Source of the DNA: Bretschneidera sinensis
Taxonomy: Eukaryota > Streptophyta > Magnoliopsida > Brassicales > Akaniaceae
Direction: 5' to 3'
Length of the DNA stretch: 64,000 nt
NCBI GenBank assembly: GCA_023935145.1
Contig: CM043698.1
Coordinates: 143,882,001-143,946,000, forward strand
This document shows, piece after piece, positions 43,246-56,262 of this stretch (the first letter of the stretch is position 1; each line of letters begins with the position of its first letter). The translations under genes and the position numbers were made by a program. Below the pieces are notes generated by a model. It saw only the letters and a program-made list of their open reading frames with translations, ran no database searches and had not been told where the DNA came from.

Positions 43246-43548
43246 AGAGATTTAGATCGATTAAAAATTTAATTGATGATTTTTAAAATTTTATTAATAA
43301 TAATTATCAATCAAATTTATTTAATGAAGTTTTAAAAAATTATCAATCAAATTTTTATTGATGTAAATCTATCTAGTGTAATCAAGAATTTTTTTTTGTT
43401 TGAAATTTTTGATTGAGATTTACATTAGTTGAAAATTTGATTGGTAATTTTTTGAAACTTCATTAATAATGTTTGATATATACAATTATTATTATTAATC
43501 AAAAAAATTTAAAAATTATCAATTAAATTTTCACTAATACAAATCAAA
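43246..43548. repeat. Foldback repeat (MITE-like)
   Basis: Arms of about 125 bases (43246-43372 and 43419-43548) pair over most of their length around a loop of about 45 bases, for example AATGAAGTTTTAAAAAATTA with TAATTTTTTGAAACTTCATT. No coding capacity. Confidence 0.75.
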
Positions 43549-44229
43549 AATTTTATACCCGATGCAGCTAAGAATATTTCCATGTTTAGTCCTTAGTACA
43601 TTGTTAGTGGCATTTATTAAGGATTAAGGGGTAGAACTTCAATAAGTTAGTCCGGTTCAATCTAAGTTTAACCTAGATAAGATTTATAAGAACCTGGTAT
43701 CATACGTTAATCAAATCAATTTATAAATTAATATTTTATTTTATTTATCTATTTAATTCAATTTATATTCAATGGAGATTATAATTCAAAAAGAAAATAA
43801 TTGAATTATGAGAAGTTGTTCTATCCCAATTTATCAAATCAATTTTAAATTATAATTTGATTTAATTTTGATTAATTTCTTTTTTATCTTTAAGGTTTCT
43901 CAAAAATCTTTGTTTGCTTATAATTTTAAACACAATTTCAAATTATAATTTTGTCATCTCGAAAGTTTTAAGTTGATTTTAGTATTTCTTTTATCACGCA
44001 TCCACAACTTATTTAAAACTTTAAACAACATATCCAAATACTAAACAAATTATTTTTTTAAAAAAAACTTTAAATACCAAATTATAATATGTTAATAATA
44101 AATGATAAGATGACTTTTACAACTGAACTAAATGGACCTTAAGATTAGATTGAACTATCTTAATCCTACATGAATAGTTGTCATTCGTTTGGTTGAATGA
44201 ATTTACTATTTATGTGAAATTAAGGTGTG

Positions 44230-44720
44230 ATAAAATTAATCATAATATTACGTTTTTATCTTTGAATAATAGTAATAATTATTATGATATAATTAAAAAT
44301 ATTTTTCTCTCATGATAATAATAATATTAGGAAAAATAATTATTATAATAATAATTATTATTATTATCATAATAATAATATGATTATATTTATATTGATA
44401 ATAATAGTATTTTTATGATAGTATTAGGAAAAATAATTATTATAACAATAAATATTATGATTATGATGATAAAAATAGTAATTTAAGAATAACTATTATT
44501 TATTAATATTATAATAATAAAATTATTATTATGATAGTAAATATAATAATACTTTTAACTATGATGATAATAAAATAGTAATAATTATAATAATAATATA
44601 ATTACATTAATGGTATTATTATCATTAATGTAATTATAAGATTATTAATTATAATAATTATTATTTTAATTATGATGACAAAAGTAATAATTTAATGATT
44701 ATTATTATTATTATTATAGT
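44230..44720. repeat. AAT/ATT-rich low-complexity tract
   Basis: Nearly 500 bases made mostly of AAT and ATT triplets with frequent strand switches, so the tract can fold back on itself at many points. No gene. Confidence 0.85.
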
Positions 44721-45464
44721 AATTATAATAATAAAAATTTTAAAATAATTATATTTTAAGCTTTGTGAAGAAATTGAATATTGTTAAGGATAATAAATAA
44801 TGTTAAGGTACTTTGATACTTAAAATTTTTATTTAATTTTAATTTCAATCTAACAATCTCATAAATCAAATATAAAATTAATGTAATACTTTCTTAATTT
44901 TTTTTTATTTTTTTATATTATTTTTATTTTTATTTTATTATAATTATGTCCATGAATCATTCCCATGGTAAAAATCGTGCATAGTTATACTGAGGACGTT
45001 CGTCAATGTAGACCAAGGCGTTTTTTTATGCTTAAAATTATAAAGTTCATTACAATATTTTGCACTTCCTTTCTATTTTCTTGACTTTTATTTTGTTTAT
45101 TTTTTTATTTTTGGTGGTGGAGACCGGAGATTGAAAAGTGCAGACAGAATTATTATTCTATAGCAAAATTGGCAAACTACATGGCTTACATGAACTGTCA
45201 TGCAAAAAGCCACGTGGGTTACGTCATCTTTCTTATGTATTGCGCGCTTTGGTGAATGAATTGACGACACAACTTGGAGTGACTTCTTAGTGCGGTGCTC
45301 TTCTCCAACTGTCCAAGCTGTAATATATGCTCTTTCTTTTTCTAACTTTTTCAAACATTATTTAAAACAATATAAAAATAATTATATGCAACATATTTTT
45401 ATTGAAAAAAGGAAAAAATATACTAAAACTCCAAAGAAATTTCTTTTTAGTTTATTATTAAATA

Positions 45465-45491
45465 TATACATATATATATATATATATATAT
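45465..45491. repeat. TA microsatellite
   Basis: A run of TA dinucleotides with one interruption. Confidence 0.85.
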
Positions 45492-46195
45492 TTGTCATGT
45501 CTACATGTCTAGAGTATGATTATTGATTGGATGAACTACATTCATTTTTTTTAGTAAGTTAGTCTTGATTGTAATATATATTTCATAGATTGTAATATAT
45601 ATATTCCATAAAATATCAATTAGAATTTAAATATGTGATAAATATGTTTCTTTTTAATATTTTTTAGTTAAAGAAGATCATTTGTTCTCGTGAATTTTTT
45701 TTTTTACTTTCAATATGCTTTTCAAAAGCTTGTTAAATTGATTTGTTTATCATATATTCATTCACCTTATGTTTTTGATATGATGAAATATGATTATGGA
45801 GATTTTAAGACAAAGTCTATACTAGTTTTGAAAAAAATTAATTGATTAAACTCTTTTAAAATCTAGTTTTTATTTAGTATTTACTTTTGTATGGTTTGTA
45901 TTAAATTAAGGTTGTATGAACTTTGTGTAAAGTGAAAAGTACTTAATTTGTAAATGATGGTTTGTAAAATTTAATAAATTAATGTATGTATTTGATTTTG
46001 GATATAATGAATGATGAATAATTGTAGTAAAATATTTTTTCTTACGTAATATGTTTGCATTACTTTTTAAGTGAAAAAATACTAAACTAGTGACCTAAAA
46101 TGATTTGAATAGATCGTATTGGATGGATTCATGGGCTGAATTTGGTTAAAAAAATTTCAACATGGTATAATTAGGTTGGGTTGAATTTATAGGTC

Positions 46196-46265
46196 AAATC
46201 GACCCATGTTAACCCCTAGTTGCGATTCCAAATCGACCCATGTTCACCTCTAGTTGCGATTCCAT
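46196..46265. repeat. 35-bp tandem repeat, two copies
   Basis: Two near-identical copies containing CGACCCATGTT and AGTTGCGATTCC lie side by side. Confidence 0.8.
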
Positions 46266-46723
46266 TGAGGTTAGATAACACTATCCTTTTCTGTGTGATT
46301 TGTTGGATTTCATTTTTTTTTTGTTGAAAATCAGTTTTGAGTAAAAGAAGAAGTCTAGATTTGTGGAGAACCCAGAAATGCAATCCAAAGCGATCCAAAT
46401 TTTTTGGATTTCAAAATTTCTTTCAATTCTGATTTGGAATTTATTTCTTTCTTTGGTTCATATATGCTTTTGAGAAGAAGAAGAAGTTATGGGTTTCATA
46501 TTCAGTTTTCCATAACTGGAAAAAGGAGAAGAAGTTAGGAGGTTTCAAATTTTTTTTTTCTTTCTGGTTTTAGTTTTCCAAAATTGGAAGGAGTTAGGAA
46601 GAAGTTATATGGCTGAAGCTATAGGGTTTTCAATTTTTGTTTTCTGCTTTTTGTTTTTTCAAAATTGGAAGAAGAAAAAGAATAAGTTATGAGGACGAAC
46701 ATGATGTTTCAATAAAAAAATTT

Positions 46724-46930
46724 TGAAGAGATTGAAATAGAAATTTAGGGTTTGTATGTTCTGACTGCTTAATATTGCAATATTAGAAACTTATATTTAT
46801 AAAGTATTTATAGAAGAGTGTCCTAATAGGACTAAGATATATCAGAGTGTTCTAATAGGATTAAGGTTTTCTATTTACAATAGACTAAAAATTCCTAATA
46901 TTATTTACATTATAAGTATATACATTTACA
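46724..46930 (-). repeat. Copia 3' LTR
   Basis: 207 bases with TG...CA ends on the plus strand (TGAAGAGATTG to ATACATTTACA). Same length as the other LTR and about 90 percent identical by eye. Confidence 0.92.
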
Positions 46931-47034
46931 CGCCCTCTCAATCCGAATGAGGTGAAACCACAGAGAAATTGCTTTTATATTGAAGAAACCGAGTTGATAA
47001 CAATCATTTTGTGAAGATATATGCAAGTTGGGTA

Positions 47035-47571
47035 TCAATAGGAATATATCGGATCTGAACATCTCTTTGGGCTACTTTTTTTGCGAATAAAGTGAAAATC
47101 TATCTCAATATGCTTCGTACAAGCATGAAACATTGGATTAGCAGCAAGATAAGTGGCATCAATGTTATTACAATACATTCGAACTAGACGAGTTAAGAAC
47201 ACATGTAAGTCATATAAAAGCTGACGAATCCAGTAGGCCTCAGCTACAGCATAAGCAAGGGATCGGTATTCAGAATCAGTGCTGAAACGAGACACAGTAG
47301 GTTGTTTCTTTGCTTTCCAAGAAATAATATTTAGTCCAAGGAAGACAGCATAACCTGTGGTGTATAGACAACTATCAAGGCAGCCAACCCAGCCAACATT
47401 TGCATGGCTTAAAAGAGAAAATTCATTTGCACAAGCAAGAAGTAACCCATGATTAGTAGTACCACATAAATAACAAAAAATGCGTTTAACAAGCTGAAAA
47501 TGAGCCATGCGAGGAGTATGCAAAAACTGACTAGCTAGATTAATAGCATATGCAATATCAAGTCGAGTCAT
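47035..47571 (-). pseudogene. Copia RNase H remnant
   Basis: A 178-codon frame covers the copia RNase H region: TRLDIAYAINLASQF, TTGYAVFLG, ISWKAKKQPTVSRFSTDSEY and the terminal KHIEIDFHFIR. The usual SDADW catalytic segment reads SHANVGW, so the first catalytic Asp is lost. It is separated from reverse transcriptase by a stop. Confidence 0.85.
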
Positions 47572-47580
47572 GGTTAAGCA

Positions 47581-48420
47581 CTAAAGACCTCCAACCATAC
47601 TCCTAAATTCTGAAGGATCTGCTAGTAGGTCACCCTCATGTAGTGAAGGTGCGATATGGGAACATAGAGAAGTTTTAACTAGCTTGGCTGAAGACAGAAA
47701 ATTTAAGTAGAAGGTCGTTGGTGTATTTAGTTTGAGAGTGAAACAAACCAGTGGGATGACGAACAGCTCTAATGCCAAGGAAATAATGAAGATCACCAAG
47801 ATCCTACATAGCAAATTTATTAGACAAAGTATGAATAAAATGAAAAAAAAAATACTAGGATTATTACCAGTGAGAATAATGTCATCAACATACAGTAGTA
47901 AAATAAGAAGACAATGGGATGATGCAAGAACAAACATTGAAGTGTCTGCCCGACTACAAGAAAAACCAAGAGTAAGAAAGAAATAACTAAAACTGTGAAA
48001 CCAAACCCGAGGTGCCTGTTTCAGACCATAAATGGCTTTGCATAATTTACAAACATGAGTGGGACGAAGTGTATCAACAAAACCAGAAGGTTGTTTCATG
48101 TGCACCACTTCATTAAGATAACCATAAAGAAATGCATTCTTAACATCAAGTTGTTGAATCACCCACTAATAAGAAATTACCAAGGATAAAACAGTGCATA
48201 TAGTAGTAGGTTTAACAACAGGACTAAAAGTTTTTTGATAGTCAATACTTAGTTATTAATGGAATCCCTGAGCGACCAACTTCGCTTTGTAGCGCTCCAC
48301 AGACCCATCATCCTGATATTTAATTCTGTAAATCCACTTACACCCAACTAAATTTTTCATTGGATTATATGGAACCAAATCCTAAGTGTGATTAGTTAAA
48401 AGTGCATTAAATTTGTCAGA
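47581..48420 (-). pseudogene. Copia reverse transcriptase remnant
   Basis: Includes QLDVKNAFLYGYLNEVVHM, CKAIYGLKQAPRVWF and an intact YVDD at 47892-47881 (LLLYVDDIILTG). A frameshift follows the YVDD segment, and the N-terminal part before about 48162 contains stops. Confidence 0.85.
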
Positions 48421-48729
48421 CATAGCTGGTCACCACTCAGGATCTTTATTTGCCTGAGAAAAATAAATTGGTTCGATTTGCTGGGTAATAGTGGAAAGAG
48501 AGTAATTGTTTGGGTTTGCAAATTCTAGTTTTAGAACAAGTGATCACGGGGTGACAAGAGGCAGGGTGGGATGGTAGTGGAAAAATGGAGGTAGAAGAAG
48601 CGGTTGGTTTAGGAGAGGGAATGACAATGGGAGTGGAAGAAGCTAAGGTTGGGGCTGAAAAGATGGATAAAAGAGATGGTAAGGGGGGAGAAATTGGTGG
48701 GGTGGGTTGAATGACAGGAGAGGAAATTA

Positions 48730-50240
48730 GGGATTAAGAGTTAGAGACCAAAGGTGGAGGCAGCGAGGCAATAGGAGCCAGTGGTGGAGAATGAAGATTA
48801 TGAATTAAGAGACTAGGAACATGAGTTATTGAAGACATAGGGGGAGGGAGAAGATTGATGCAGGGGTTCAGCCGTAGTAAGAACAAGTGGAAGAATTGAT
48901 GAGTGGTTAGGTGTAGGGGAGAGGCCAGGTGTAGTGAGAGTAAGATAGGGAAAACATAGTTCATGGAAGACAACATGACGATTGGTATAGACATGACCAA
49001 TGGTGGGATCTAAACACCTATATCCTTTGTAATTTTGATCATAACCTAAGGAAAAACATTGTTTGGATCGAGGTACAAGCTTATGGGATGCATTGGCAGT
49101 GAAGTTAGGATAACAGGCACACCCGAAGACACGAAAAGATGAGTAATCAGGAATTTTAGACAACAATTTTGTATAAGGAGCTTGGTTTTGCAAAACAGGA
49201 GTAGGGAGATGATGGATGATGTAAAGTGCAGTGTATGTAGCATCGGCCCAAAATGACTCAAGAAGAGATGAGTAAATTGAGAGGGTGCGTGCCATTTCAC
49301 TAATGTGTCTATGCTTACGTTCAACGACACCATTTTATTAAGGAGTGTTCGGGCAATACATGCGAAAAATAATACCATGTTGAGCAAAAAATTGTTTGAA
49401 AGATGTTTGATCAAATTTTTTACCACTATCACTTTGAAAAGTTCTTATTTTTATAGAAAATTGATTTTCAACAAGTGCTTTAAAGGTATAAAAGTGTTGA
49501 AAGACTTCAAATTTTTTACACAGGAAAAATCCAAGAATAACGAGAAAAATCATCCACAAAAATAATATAATATTGCTAACCCAAATTTGATAAAATAAGA
49601 GATTGCCAAACATCAGAATAGATTAAAACCAAATGTTGGTCAGTATAATGCTGAACAGAATCAAAAGGTAAATGTTTAGACTTGCCTAACTAACACTCCG
49701 AACAAAAACCAGAATATTTAGAAGACAATGAAATATTCTTGCGAGTTTGTAAAAGAGAAAATACACGGGGACCTAAATAACCAAGTCGACGATGCCAAAC
49801 ATCACCAGATACTTGACGAGAGACTAGTGCCAGAAGAGAGAGAGTGACTGATCTGAGTGGAAGGGGGTAGAGGTCACCATTTCTAGAGGATTTGAGAAGA
49901 GTCTACCCGTACTCTTGTCCTTAATAATAACATGAGACACGTCAAAGTTAGCGGAACAATTGTTATCAGAACATAAACATTTAACAGAAAGTAAATTGTG
50001 GGACACATAGGAAATTTTTAAGGTGAAGTGGTTTAGTGGAGGTGTATAAGAAAGTAGAACTAATATTATTAATATCAACCAATTGTCCATTACCAACCAA
50101 AATTTTGATTTTTTTCCAAAATAAGGTGTAAGATTGGTAAGTATACTTGACTGGTGAGTCATGTGAACGGAGGCAACCGTATTATGGTACCATTGAGTGG
50201 TATTAGACTCACTAAGTGACATGGTAGCAAAAGTTTTTGG
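48730..50240 (-). pseudogene. Copia protease and integrase remnant
   Basis: Protease-region sequence (WYHNTVASVHMT) is followed by the integrase core (FQSDSGKKFDQTSFKQFFA) and by ESFWADATYTALYIIHHLPT and FRVFGCACYP, all typical of copia integrase. It is broken into several frames, with frameshifts near 49300 and 49650-49800. Confidence 0.83.
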
Positions 50241-51650
50241 TAAGTTATGAGAGATAATAGCATGATTGAACCGATGAGGACAAGCTAAAGCAATGTGACC
50301 GGTGGTGTGAAAAATTTGACATGACATGGGAGATGCGCCAGAATGCGGTCCCAATAAACCTTCACGACTGTAAGGGAAAATACTAGCAGATCGATTAAAT
50401 ATAAAAGAAGTGAGAAGACTTATTAGTACCTGAACCATGCTAGGATGAGGCACCACGAGCAGTATTATGGCCATGTTCTTGGCCACAATCTTGATAACCA
50501 GAACGACCCCTGCCACGACCACGAGAAATGCCAGAGGTGGTGGTGGTGGCAAAGGCAGTAGAAGGGTCAGAAAGCTGAGAATGGACCTAAAGATGCTTAA
50601 GGCGTTGTTCCTGGAGGAGCATCTTAGTGCACAGACTGTCAAAAGTAAGAGCAATATTGGTGTTGGTGATCGTGGTGATGAAGTTTTCATACTTGGTAGT
50701 CAGACTTACTAAAGTATAGGAGACGAGGTCTTTACTGGAGAGAGGTGAATTGATGGTAGCAAGAGAATCAACTATAGCTTTAAGGTCCCAAAGATATTAT
50801 TCCATAGATTTGCCAGCTTTAGTATGCTGATGAAGCTTCAGGCGAAGATTAAACTCAGTTGCATTAGATTGATTAAGCTAATGTTGTTCCAAGGCATCCC
50901 GAGAAGTACGAAGATCATGGACGTCTTGGAGTATGTCTGAAGTAAGGGTTGCATTAATCCAAGAGCGAATACATTAGTCTGTATGGAGCCAAGGTGAGAA
51001 AGCAGAGTTAAGGGTTATGGTGCCATCACTAGAATAATAATATTGGGTAGGAATAGGAAAAGTACTATCAACGTACCCGATCAGGTCGTAACTTATAAAG
51101 ACTAGGAGAAATTGAGAACGCCAAAGATATATTTAGAACTATCAAGTTTAATATTAACTAGGTGGGTGATACTAAGAGCTGAGAACATAGGGAGATTAGG
51201 GAAATGTGGATGACTTGGAGAATTAATAAGGGAGGGTACATACCCTGATGGAGGAATTAATTGTGTATTGGGCTTTGTGTTGGTCGGCGGGGTAGGAAAA
51301 ATAGGAAATTGTGATATTTGTGGTAGTGTGGCGCCATAAGGAATTAGGGGTATGGGACCAAGTACTGTAGGGAGAGTATAACAGTTGGCAGGTGGGAGGG
51401 AGAGTGAGGAACCAAGTGAAGGACCGATTGTAGTAACAAGTGAAGGACCGACTGTAGGTGTAGGCATGATTATGATAGGACCATCTAATTGAATAGAAGG
51501 GACTGAGGAGTCATGTGCGGCGTTAGGCACATGGGTGACGTCAGCTGTGATGCTACTGGGGACCACAACATGGTAGGGGATTTCGGTGAAATGGGAGGTA
51601 ATTAGAGCAGTGTTTTCTATGATTTTGGATTTAGAGGGAGAGAAACAAGT
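50241..51650 (-). pseudogene. Copia gag remnant
   Basis: The gag coding region has an N-terminal Pro/Thr-rich part (51566-51102), a middle capsid part in broken frames, and a knuckle-like CQIFHTTGHIALAC in which the second Cys is Phe. At least three breaks are present. Confidence 0.75.
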
Positions 51651-51685
51651 GTTTAGGGTTTTTGGATCTTACTGCTCTAATACCA

Positions 51686-51892
51686 TGAAGAGATTGAAAT
51701 AAAAATTTAGGGTTTATATATTCTGACTGGTTAATATTGAAGTATTAGAAACTCATATTTATAGGGTGTTTACAGAAGAGTGTCCTAATAGGACTAAGGT
51801 ATATCAGAGTGTTCTAATAAAACTAAGGTTTCTTATTTACAATAGACTAGAAATTCCTAATATTATTTACATTAGGAGTATATACATTTACA
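51686..51892 (-). repeat. Copia 5' LTR
   Basis: 207 bases, partner of 46724-46930, and bordered on its inner side by the primer binding site at 51685-51672. Confidence 0.92.
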
Positions 51893-54600
51893 TTTTTCAA
51901 TTCGTTTTTGTTATTCCGATATCGGATGTAGAAATTTTATAGAATTTATTTTTTCTGATTTTGGTTTTTAGATTTTTTTTTTACTTTTATGAACTTCGTT
52001 TGAATTTTTGTTTCTATCGATTTATATGTACCTGTTCGGTTGTAATTTCGATTTATAATTATCAATATAATTTCTGAAACATTTTTAAATAAAATAATCA
52101 AAAAATTATTTTTTATTTAATTTACATGTTATAACACAAATTCAGTTTATTAAAAATTCTTAATCAGTTTTTTTTTTTTATAAAAAACTGTTTTTTTAAT
52201 ATTTTAACTAATTTTTTATTTATAAAAAATATAAACTATTTCATAAGCCAATTCATAATACCTTGACCATTAAAAATATTAATAAAAAAGAATAAATTAA
52301 TTATAGCGTTGTGTTGTGGCTAAAATTTCCCGTGTTTTACTTTTTGGAGTATATAATCGAAATTGTTTGCCGATAAACAAACAATGTCGTTTACATTCGT
52401 TACTCGTGTGCCAAACGGCAAACCGTGTTAAGAGTTTGCGTTTTGTTGGTTTGGCTCTAATTTTAATCATATTTCACGTATTGTATAAAAAAGATTGTTT
52501 TGGAGATTAAGGTTTAAAAGTTTTATATTTTAGTTAGGTTTAATTATAAAAAATATTATGTAATTGATTGTATTTTTAAAAAATATCCTTAGAGGTTTTA
52601 TGGTAAAAATTAATTTATGATTGATTTCATTTTCAAAAAACACCTTGAAGATTTTTTTTGATAAAAAATACGTTGTAATATGCTTCTGTTAGTAAAAAAT
52701 ACTCAATGGTTGACTAAAAGAAACACATTATAAGTTATTTTTTACTAACAAAAACATACAACGGTGTATGTTTTGCTAGCAAAAACACACCATAATATAT
52801 TTTTTACAACAAACAAAAAAAATTTCAAGGTATTTTTGAAAATTAAGTCAATTATAAATTATTTTTTTGCCAAAAAAAAACTTTAGAATATTTTTTGAAA
52901 ATACAATCAATCACAAAATATTTTTTACAATTAAGCCTTTTAATTATAATGAATCTCTCTCCTCATTTGGACATAAAAATTTTTATCTTCAACCACTAAT
53001 TTTTTTTTGATTTTTTTTGTTCAGTCAAAGATCAACTCACATGCAGAGAGACTGACGATATCAAGTTCTCTTTTCTTTAAGGATTTGATGTTGAACGTGT
53101 CATTGGATTTTACCACACCAGCTGGTTCTCTTTTTTGTACTTCTCTTGGAGCACGTTTGCGGCTACCTAAATACTTTGGAATCATAAATTGAAGGTCGGC
53201 CAAACTTTTTTTTAAACTGTTTCTAAGTATGAATCATAAGCTGCAGCACCTTAAAATAATTTGAATTTGGGCTAAAAAAATAATATTTTTTAATTTCCTT
53301 TCAAGTGAAAAGAGACTTAACCTGACAAATCAACACGTGGTGTTTCACGAGATCAGTAAAACACATGTGCACATCATAAACATATAAAAGAATTAAAAAT
53401 CATCGAAGAAATTATACCTCTAAAAATTATTCAATGCTTAAGTCAGTTATGGGTAATAATAACGAGAAATAATATTATAATTATTAAGTACAATAATTAT
53501 AATAATATCAATTATGATTATGAAGTAATAATATCGAGAGTTACTTGGGTTTAATGTCGAGGTAATAATGTTATTTGTATATAACTGTTATGAGTATTTA
53601 ATGTGATTAGCCATAATATTCTTAAGGTTTACGTGTGAATATTACACCTCGTATCACGTGTAAATATATAATTAATTATTTGATTCGGTTTGTGAAATTA
53701 TGTTTTTAATTTTCAGAAAACATTCACGAAGTTACTCCTCCTCGTAGATTGATAGCAGAGATGAGGCGCATGCAGTTTGTAAAAATTGATCAATTACTAC
53801 TATTTTAATTTGTATTTCATATAGAATTAACGAATAAATTGAGTTCATGAATAACGGAATAGGGCACAAATGTTAGAGCATGTTAGTCGTGGAAAACGTT
53901 TTCTTTAACATTTGCATAAACCGTAAGGCAACACCTTTTTCTTTTTCATTTTTTTAATATAATTCAAAAAATGATATCTTTTTATTTTTCATTTTTCTTA
54001 ATATTACGTTGAAAAGCACTTAAACCTGTCTCATAATATCAAGCTTCAATGTATCTTCTGCATTTAGGTTAGGATAAAGGCAAACCAAGATACTGTTTTT
54101 GGGCCTTGACACTAAACCCTTACCCCATTTTGTGAGAATAATTTTCCTTTTTGGATTTTGATCTTGTTGGGCCATGGTGCACTCTAATGGCCCTTTTGAA
54201 GAAGAAGATGTTTTACACTTTTACCCCTTTTGAAAAGTCAACTCCAATTTTCAATTATCTTAAATATCCATACCATTTGAAAAAATCTGACCCTTTACAC
54301 GTTAACCCACATTTTATTTCACTATTGGGCCTAAACCAAATTTTCGTCCATTGGATCAAATCAAATCATATAGTGCTAAAAGTTTTGACCAATGGGTTTC
54401 GATCATCGGAGTGAGCGATGTTCTGGATATGGCTTTATCATGTGATATTCAAGAAATACTTGATTGATTTAGACTCGTAAAAAATTTCACTTATAATTTT
54501 AATGAATTTTACTGGTAATGTTATTTTTTAGGTCTCACATCTATATTAAGGTTACTAACGAAACTCTTTAAAATTATCAGTGAAGTTTTTAGCGAATCTT
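51893..54600. other. Intergenic, AT-rich; one foldback repeat, no gene seen
   Basis: Apart from the foldback at 52535-52938, this stretch has no recognisable coding frame or RNA gene. Several short open frames (for example 52316-52510) look random in composition. Confidence 0.65.
52535..52938. repeat. Foldback repeat (MITE-like), long arms
   Basis: Imperfect inverted arms of about 180 bases face each other around a short loop. The ends are AGGTTTAATTATAAAAAATA and, reverse complemented, AGGCTTAATTGTAAAAAATA. Inner matches include AACACACCATAATATATTTT-type words. Long arms and no coding content fit a Mutator- or foldback-type MITE. Target-site duplication not resolved. Confidence 0.82.
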
Positions 54601-54951
54601 GAACCCCCAAAAGAGATAGAAAGGGAAGAGAGAAATTACAAAACAAGAAAGTTTATTGATTCCTTCTACTAATAGAATGAACAATGCATTTTATAGACTA
54701 TAAATGCAAAGAATAATCAACTACCAATCTTAAGTGCTTAACCAACTACCGACTAACTAATTATACTAATAACTATTTAATCTCCTATTTAATCAAATTG
54801 AAAAAGAGATGATTCAGATCTTTCATACAAGAAATTCGAGTTCGTTTCTTTTCTTCATCGATGTAAAAAACTTGAAATGAAAATCATTATAAATTAACTC
54901 AAAATCTCAAAATCATATCTGCACACACACACACATATATATATATATAAT
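54601..54951. other. 3' flank of small zinc-ribbon gene
   Basis: AT-rich, with an AC/AT microsatellite at 54921-54949 directly after the stop codon of the minus-strand gene at 54952. It presumably contains that gene's 3' untranslated region. Nothing else recognised. Confidence 0.5.
54921..54949. repeat. AC/AT compound microsatellite
   Basis: CACACACACACACA followed by a TA run, starting two bases after the stop codon of the gene at 54952-55158, so probably in its 3' untranslated region. Confidence 0.85.
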
Positions 54952-55158
54952 TCATCTATAAGATCTAAGAATAGTTCCACAGAAAATACAAATGATAGCT
55001 CTCCAAGATTTCCAATAAAACGGAACATAACAAAATCTCGTCGAGGTTTTTATATCGGCCACACTACCGCCTTTGCCGCACCGTGAACATGACACCGCCG
55101 CCGGTTTGCTCCTTCTTACCTTCCTCTTTTGATCTACCAAGAAACAGAAACAAACCAT
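54952..55158 (-). CDS. Small conserved-looking zinc-ribbon protein, 68 residues
   Basis: A complete 68-codon frame with CSRCG (residues about 24-28) and a second CIFCG near residue 58, spaced about 30 residues apart, as in a four-Cys zinc ribbon. Between them is TSTRFCYVPFYWKSWRAI, rich in aromatic residues. I recall similar very short uncharacterised plant proteins with this arrangement, but I cannot name a family with confidence. A well-placed TATA box (55230-55221) lies about 65 bases upstream, which supports a real gene. Function is unknown; metal binding is inferred from the two CxxC pairs. It is oriented away from the HAL2-like gene. Confidence 0.68.
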   Translation of the reverse strand: MVCFCFLVDQKRKVRRSKPAAVSCSRCGKGGSVADIKTSTRFCYVPFYWKSWRAIICIFCGTILRSYR

Positions 55159-55220
55159 TTGACAAATAAATTTAAGAGGATTTTGTTATATTACTTACTT
55201 TGTACAAGTAGTAGCATGGT

Positions 55221-55230
55221 ATTTATATAC
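55221..55230 (-). promoter_or_regulatory. TATA box of small zinc-ribbon gene
   Basis: On the minus strand GTATATAAAT lies 63-72 bases before the start codon. This leaves room for a short leader. Confidence 0.6.
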
Positions 55231-55240
55231 TTTGGAATAT

Positions 55241-55270
55241 GTTAAAGGTCGAGCTGTTAAAGGTCGAGCT
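55241..55270. repeat. Exact 15-bp tandem repeat upstream of TATA box
   Basis: GTTAAAGGTCGAGCT occurs twice without a gap, 11 bases upstream (minus strand) of the TATA box. It may be a promoter element, but its significance is unknown. Confidence 0.75.
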
Positions 55271-56107
55271 GTTAGGGTTTGATCATTTAGGTATCAACCC
55301 TTAGATGAGTGACACGTGTAATTATAATTTTTTCATATAGGATGAAAGAAGGTTGATGTTTTTTTTTTTTTGGTTTCATGTAATTGTAGAGAGGAACCTG
55401 CTCAGCTGACATGATAATAGTGTGGATGATTGCCACGTGTACAATACAGTTGGGTTGTGTAATTGTGTTGAAGATGGGTCGTTGTGTTGTGAGTAAAAAC
55501 CTCAGCTGAAGTTTGTGCAACAGTTTAATGAAGCTGCAGGAAATCGCTTTATATATTATTGCCCATTAGGCTTCGTTTGGCTTAGTGGTAGTTAGTTAAC
55601 AAAACTGTTTTTGAAATATTTTTTTAATAATATAATAATAAAATTAAAATTTATTTAGTGTTTAATAAAACAATAGTGAAATTATTTTGTTTATTCTTTT
55701 TACAAAACATATTTAAAGGTTTTTGATCCAACTTCGGTTTATAAAAAATAAAAATCATTTTACAAACTGTCCCAAATGATCCTGTTACAATAGAGATGTA
55801 CGGCTTATAATTTTTGAACCGGTTTATGATAAAATAATAATATAACTAACTATAATTTGTTTAACGTTTAATAAAATTACACCGAAAACAATTCTTCTTT
55901 TGTGACAAATTCAGTTTTTTAGGAAATCTAACTTCTGTTTATGGCAACAAAAATAATTTAATAAACTCTCCCAAACTTGGTACTCTGTTTTCATGTTCTT
56001 TTTCTTTTCTTTATTTGATCTGTATGCATCAGAATATGCAGTCAAAATCTTGGTGGGTAATATCTCACTGTGAGATATGATGAGTCTGACTCCATAAAAT
56101 CGGTTTC

Positions 56108-56262
56108 GTTAGAATTATTATTGAATCGAAAAGATTTATTAGTAATTATAAAAAAATTGAATAATAACTATATTAAAAAATTTATAAAAATTAAATATCA
56201 AAGTTATTATTCAATTTTTTCATAATTATTAATAAGTTTTCTCGATTCCGTAATAACTTCCA
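56108..56262. repeat. Small foldback repeat (MITE-like)
   Basis: Arms of about 60 bases (56108-56168 and 56202-56262) pair closely, for example AAAAAAATTGAATAATAACT with AAGTTATTATTCAATTTTTT, around a loop of about 33 bases. Confidence 0.78.

Larger units (their letters stand above)
39561..46723. other. AT-rich intergenic DNA; no gene seen
   Basis: Seven kilobases with no supportable coding frame. It includes two foldback repeats (40530-40780 and 43246-43548), a long AAT/ATT low-complexity tract (44230-44720), a TA microsatellite (about 45465-45491), a 35-base tandem repeat (46196-46265) and purine-rich sequence at 46470-46690. Short frames here have no recognisable domain. Confidence 0.7.
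46724..51892 (-). mobile_element. Ty1/copia LTR retrotransposon, degraded, minus strand
   Basis: The 5169-base element has two short LTRs of 207 bases, an initiator tRNA-Met-type primer binding site (TGGTATTAGAGCAG on the minus strand, 51685-51672) and a purine tract near 46944-46931. Gag, protease, integrase, reverse transcriptase and RNase H follow in copia order. Frames are broken by several stops and frameshifts. The two LTRs differ at about 20 of 207 positions by my count, so it is an old insertion. Short LTRs and size suggest an Ale/Retrofit-like lineage, but this is not certain. A clear target-site duplication was not found in the T-rich flanks. Confidence 0.9.

Noticed and set aside
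52316..52510. 64-codon plus-strand frame
   Set aside because: No family resemblance, no promoter signals, and AT-rich intergenic context.
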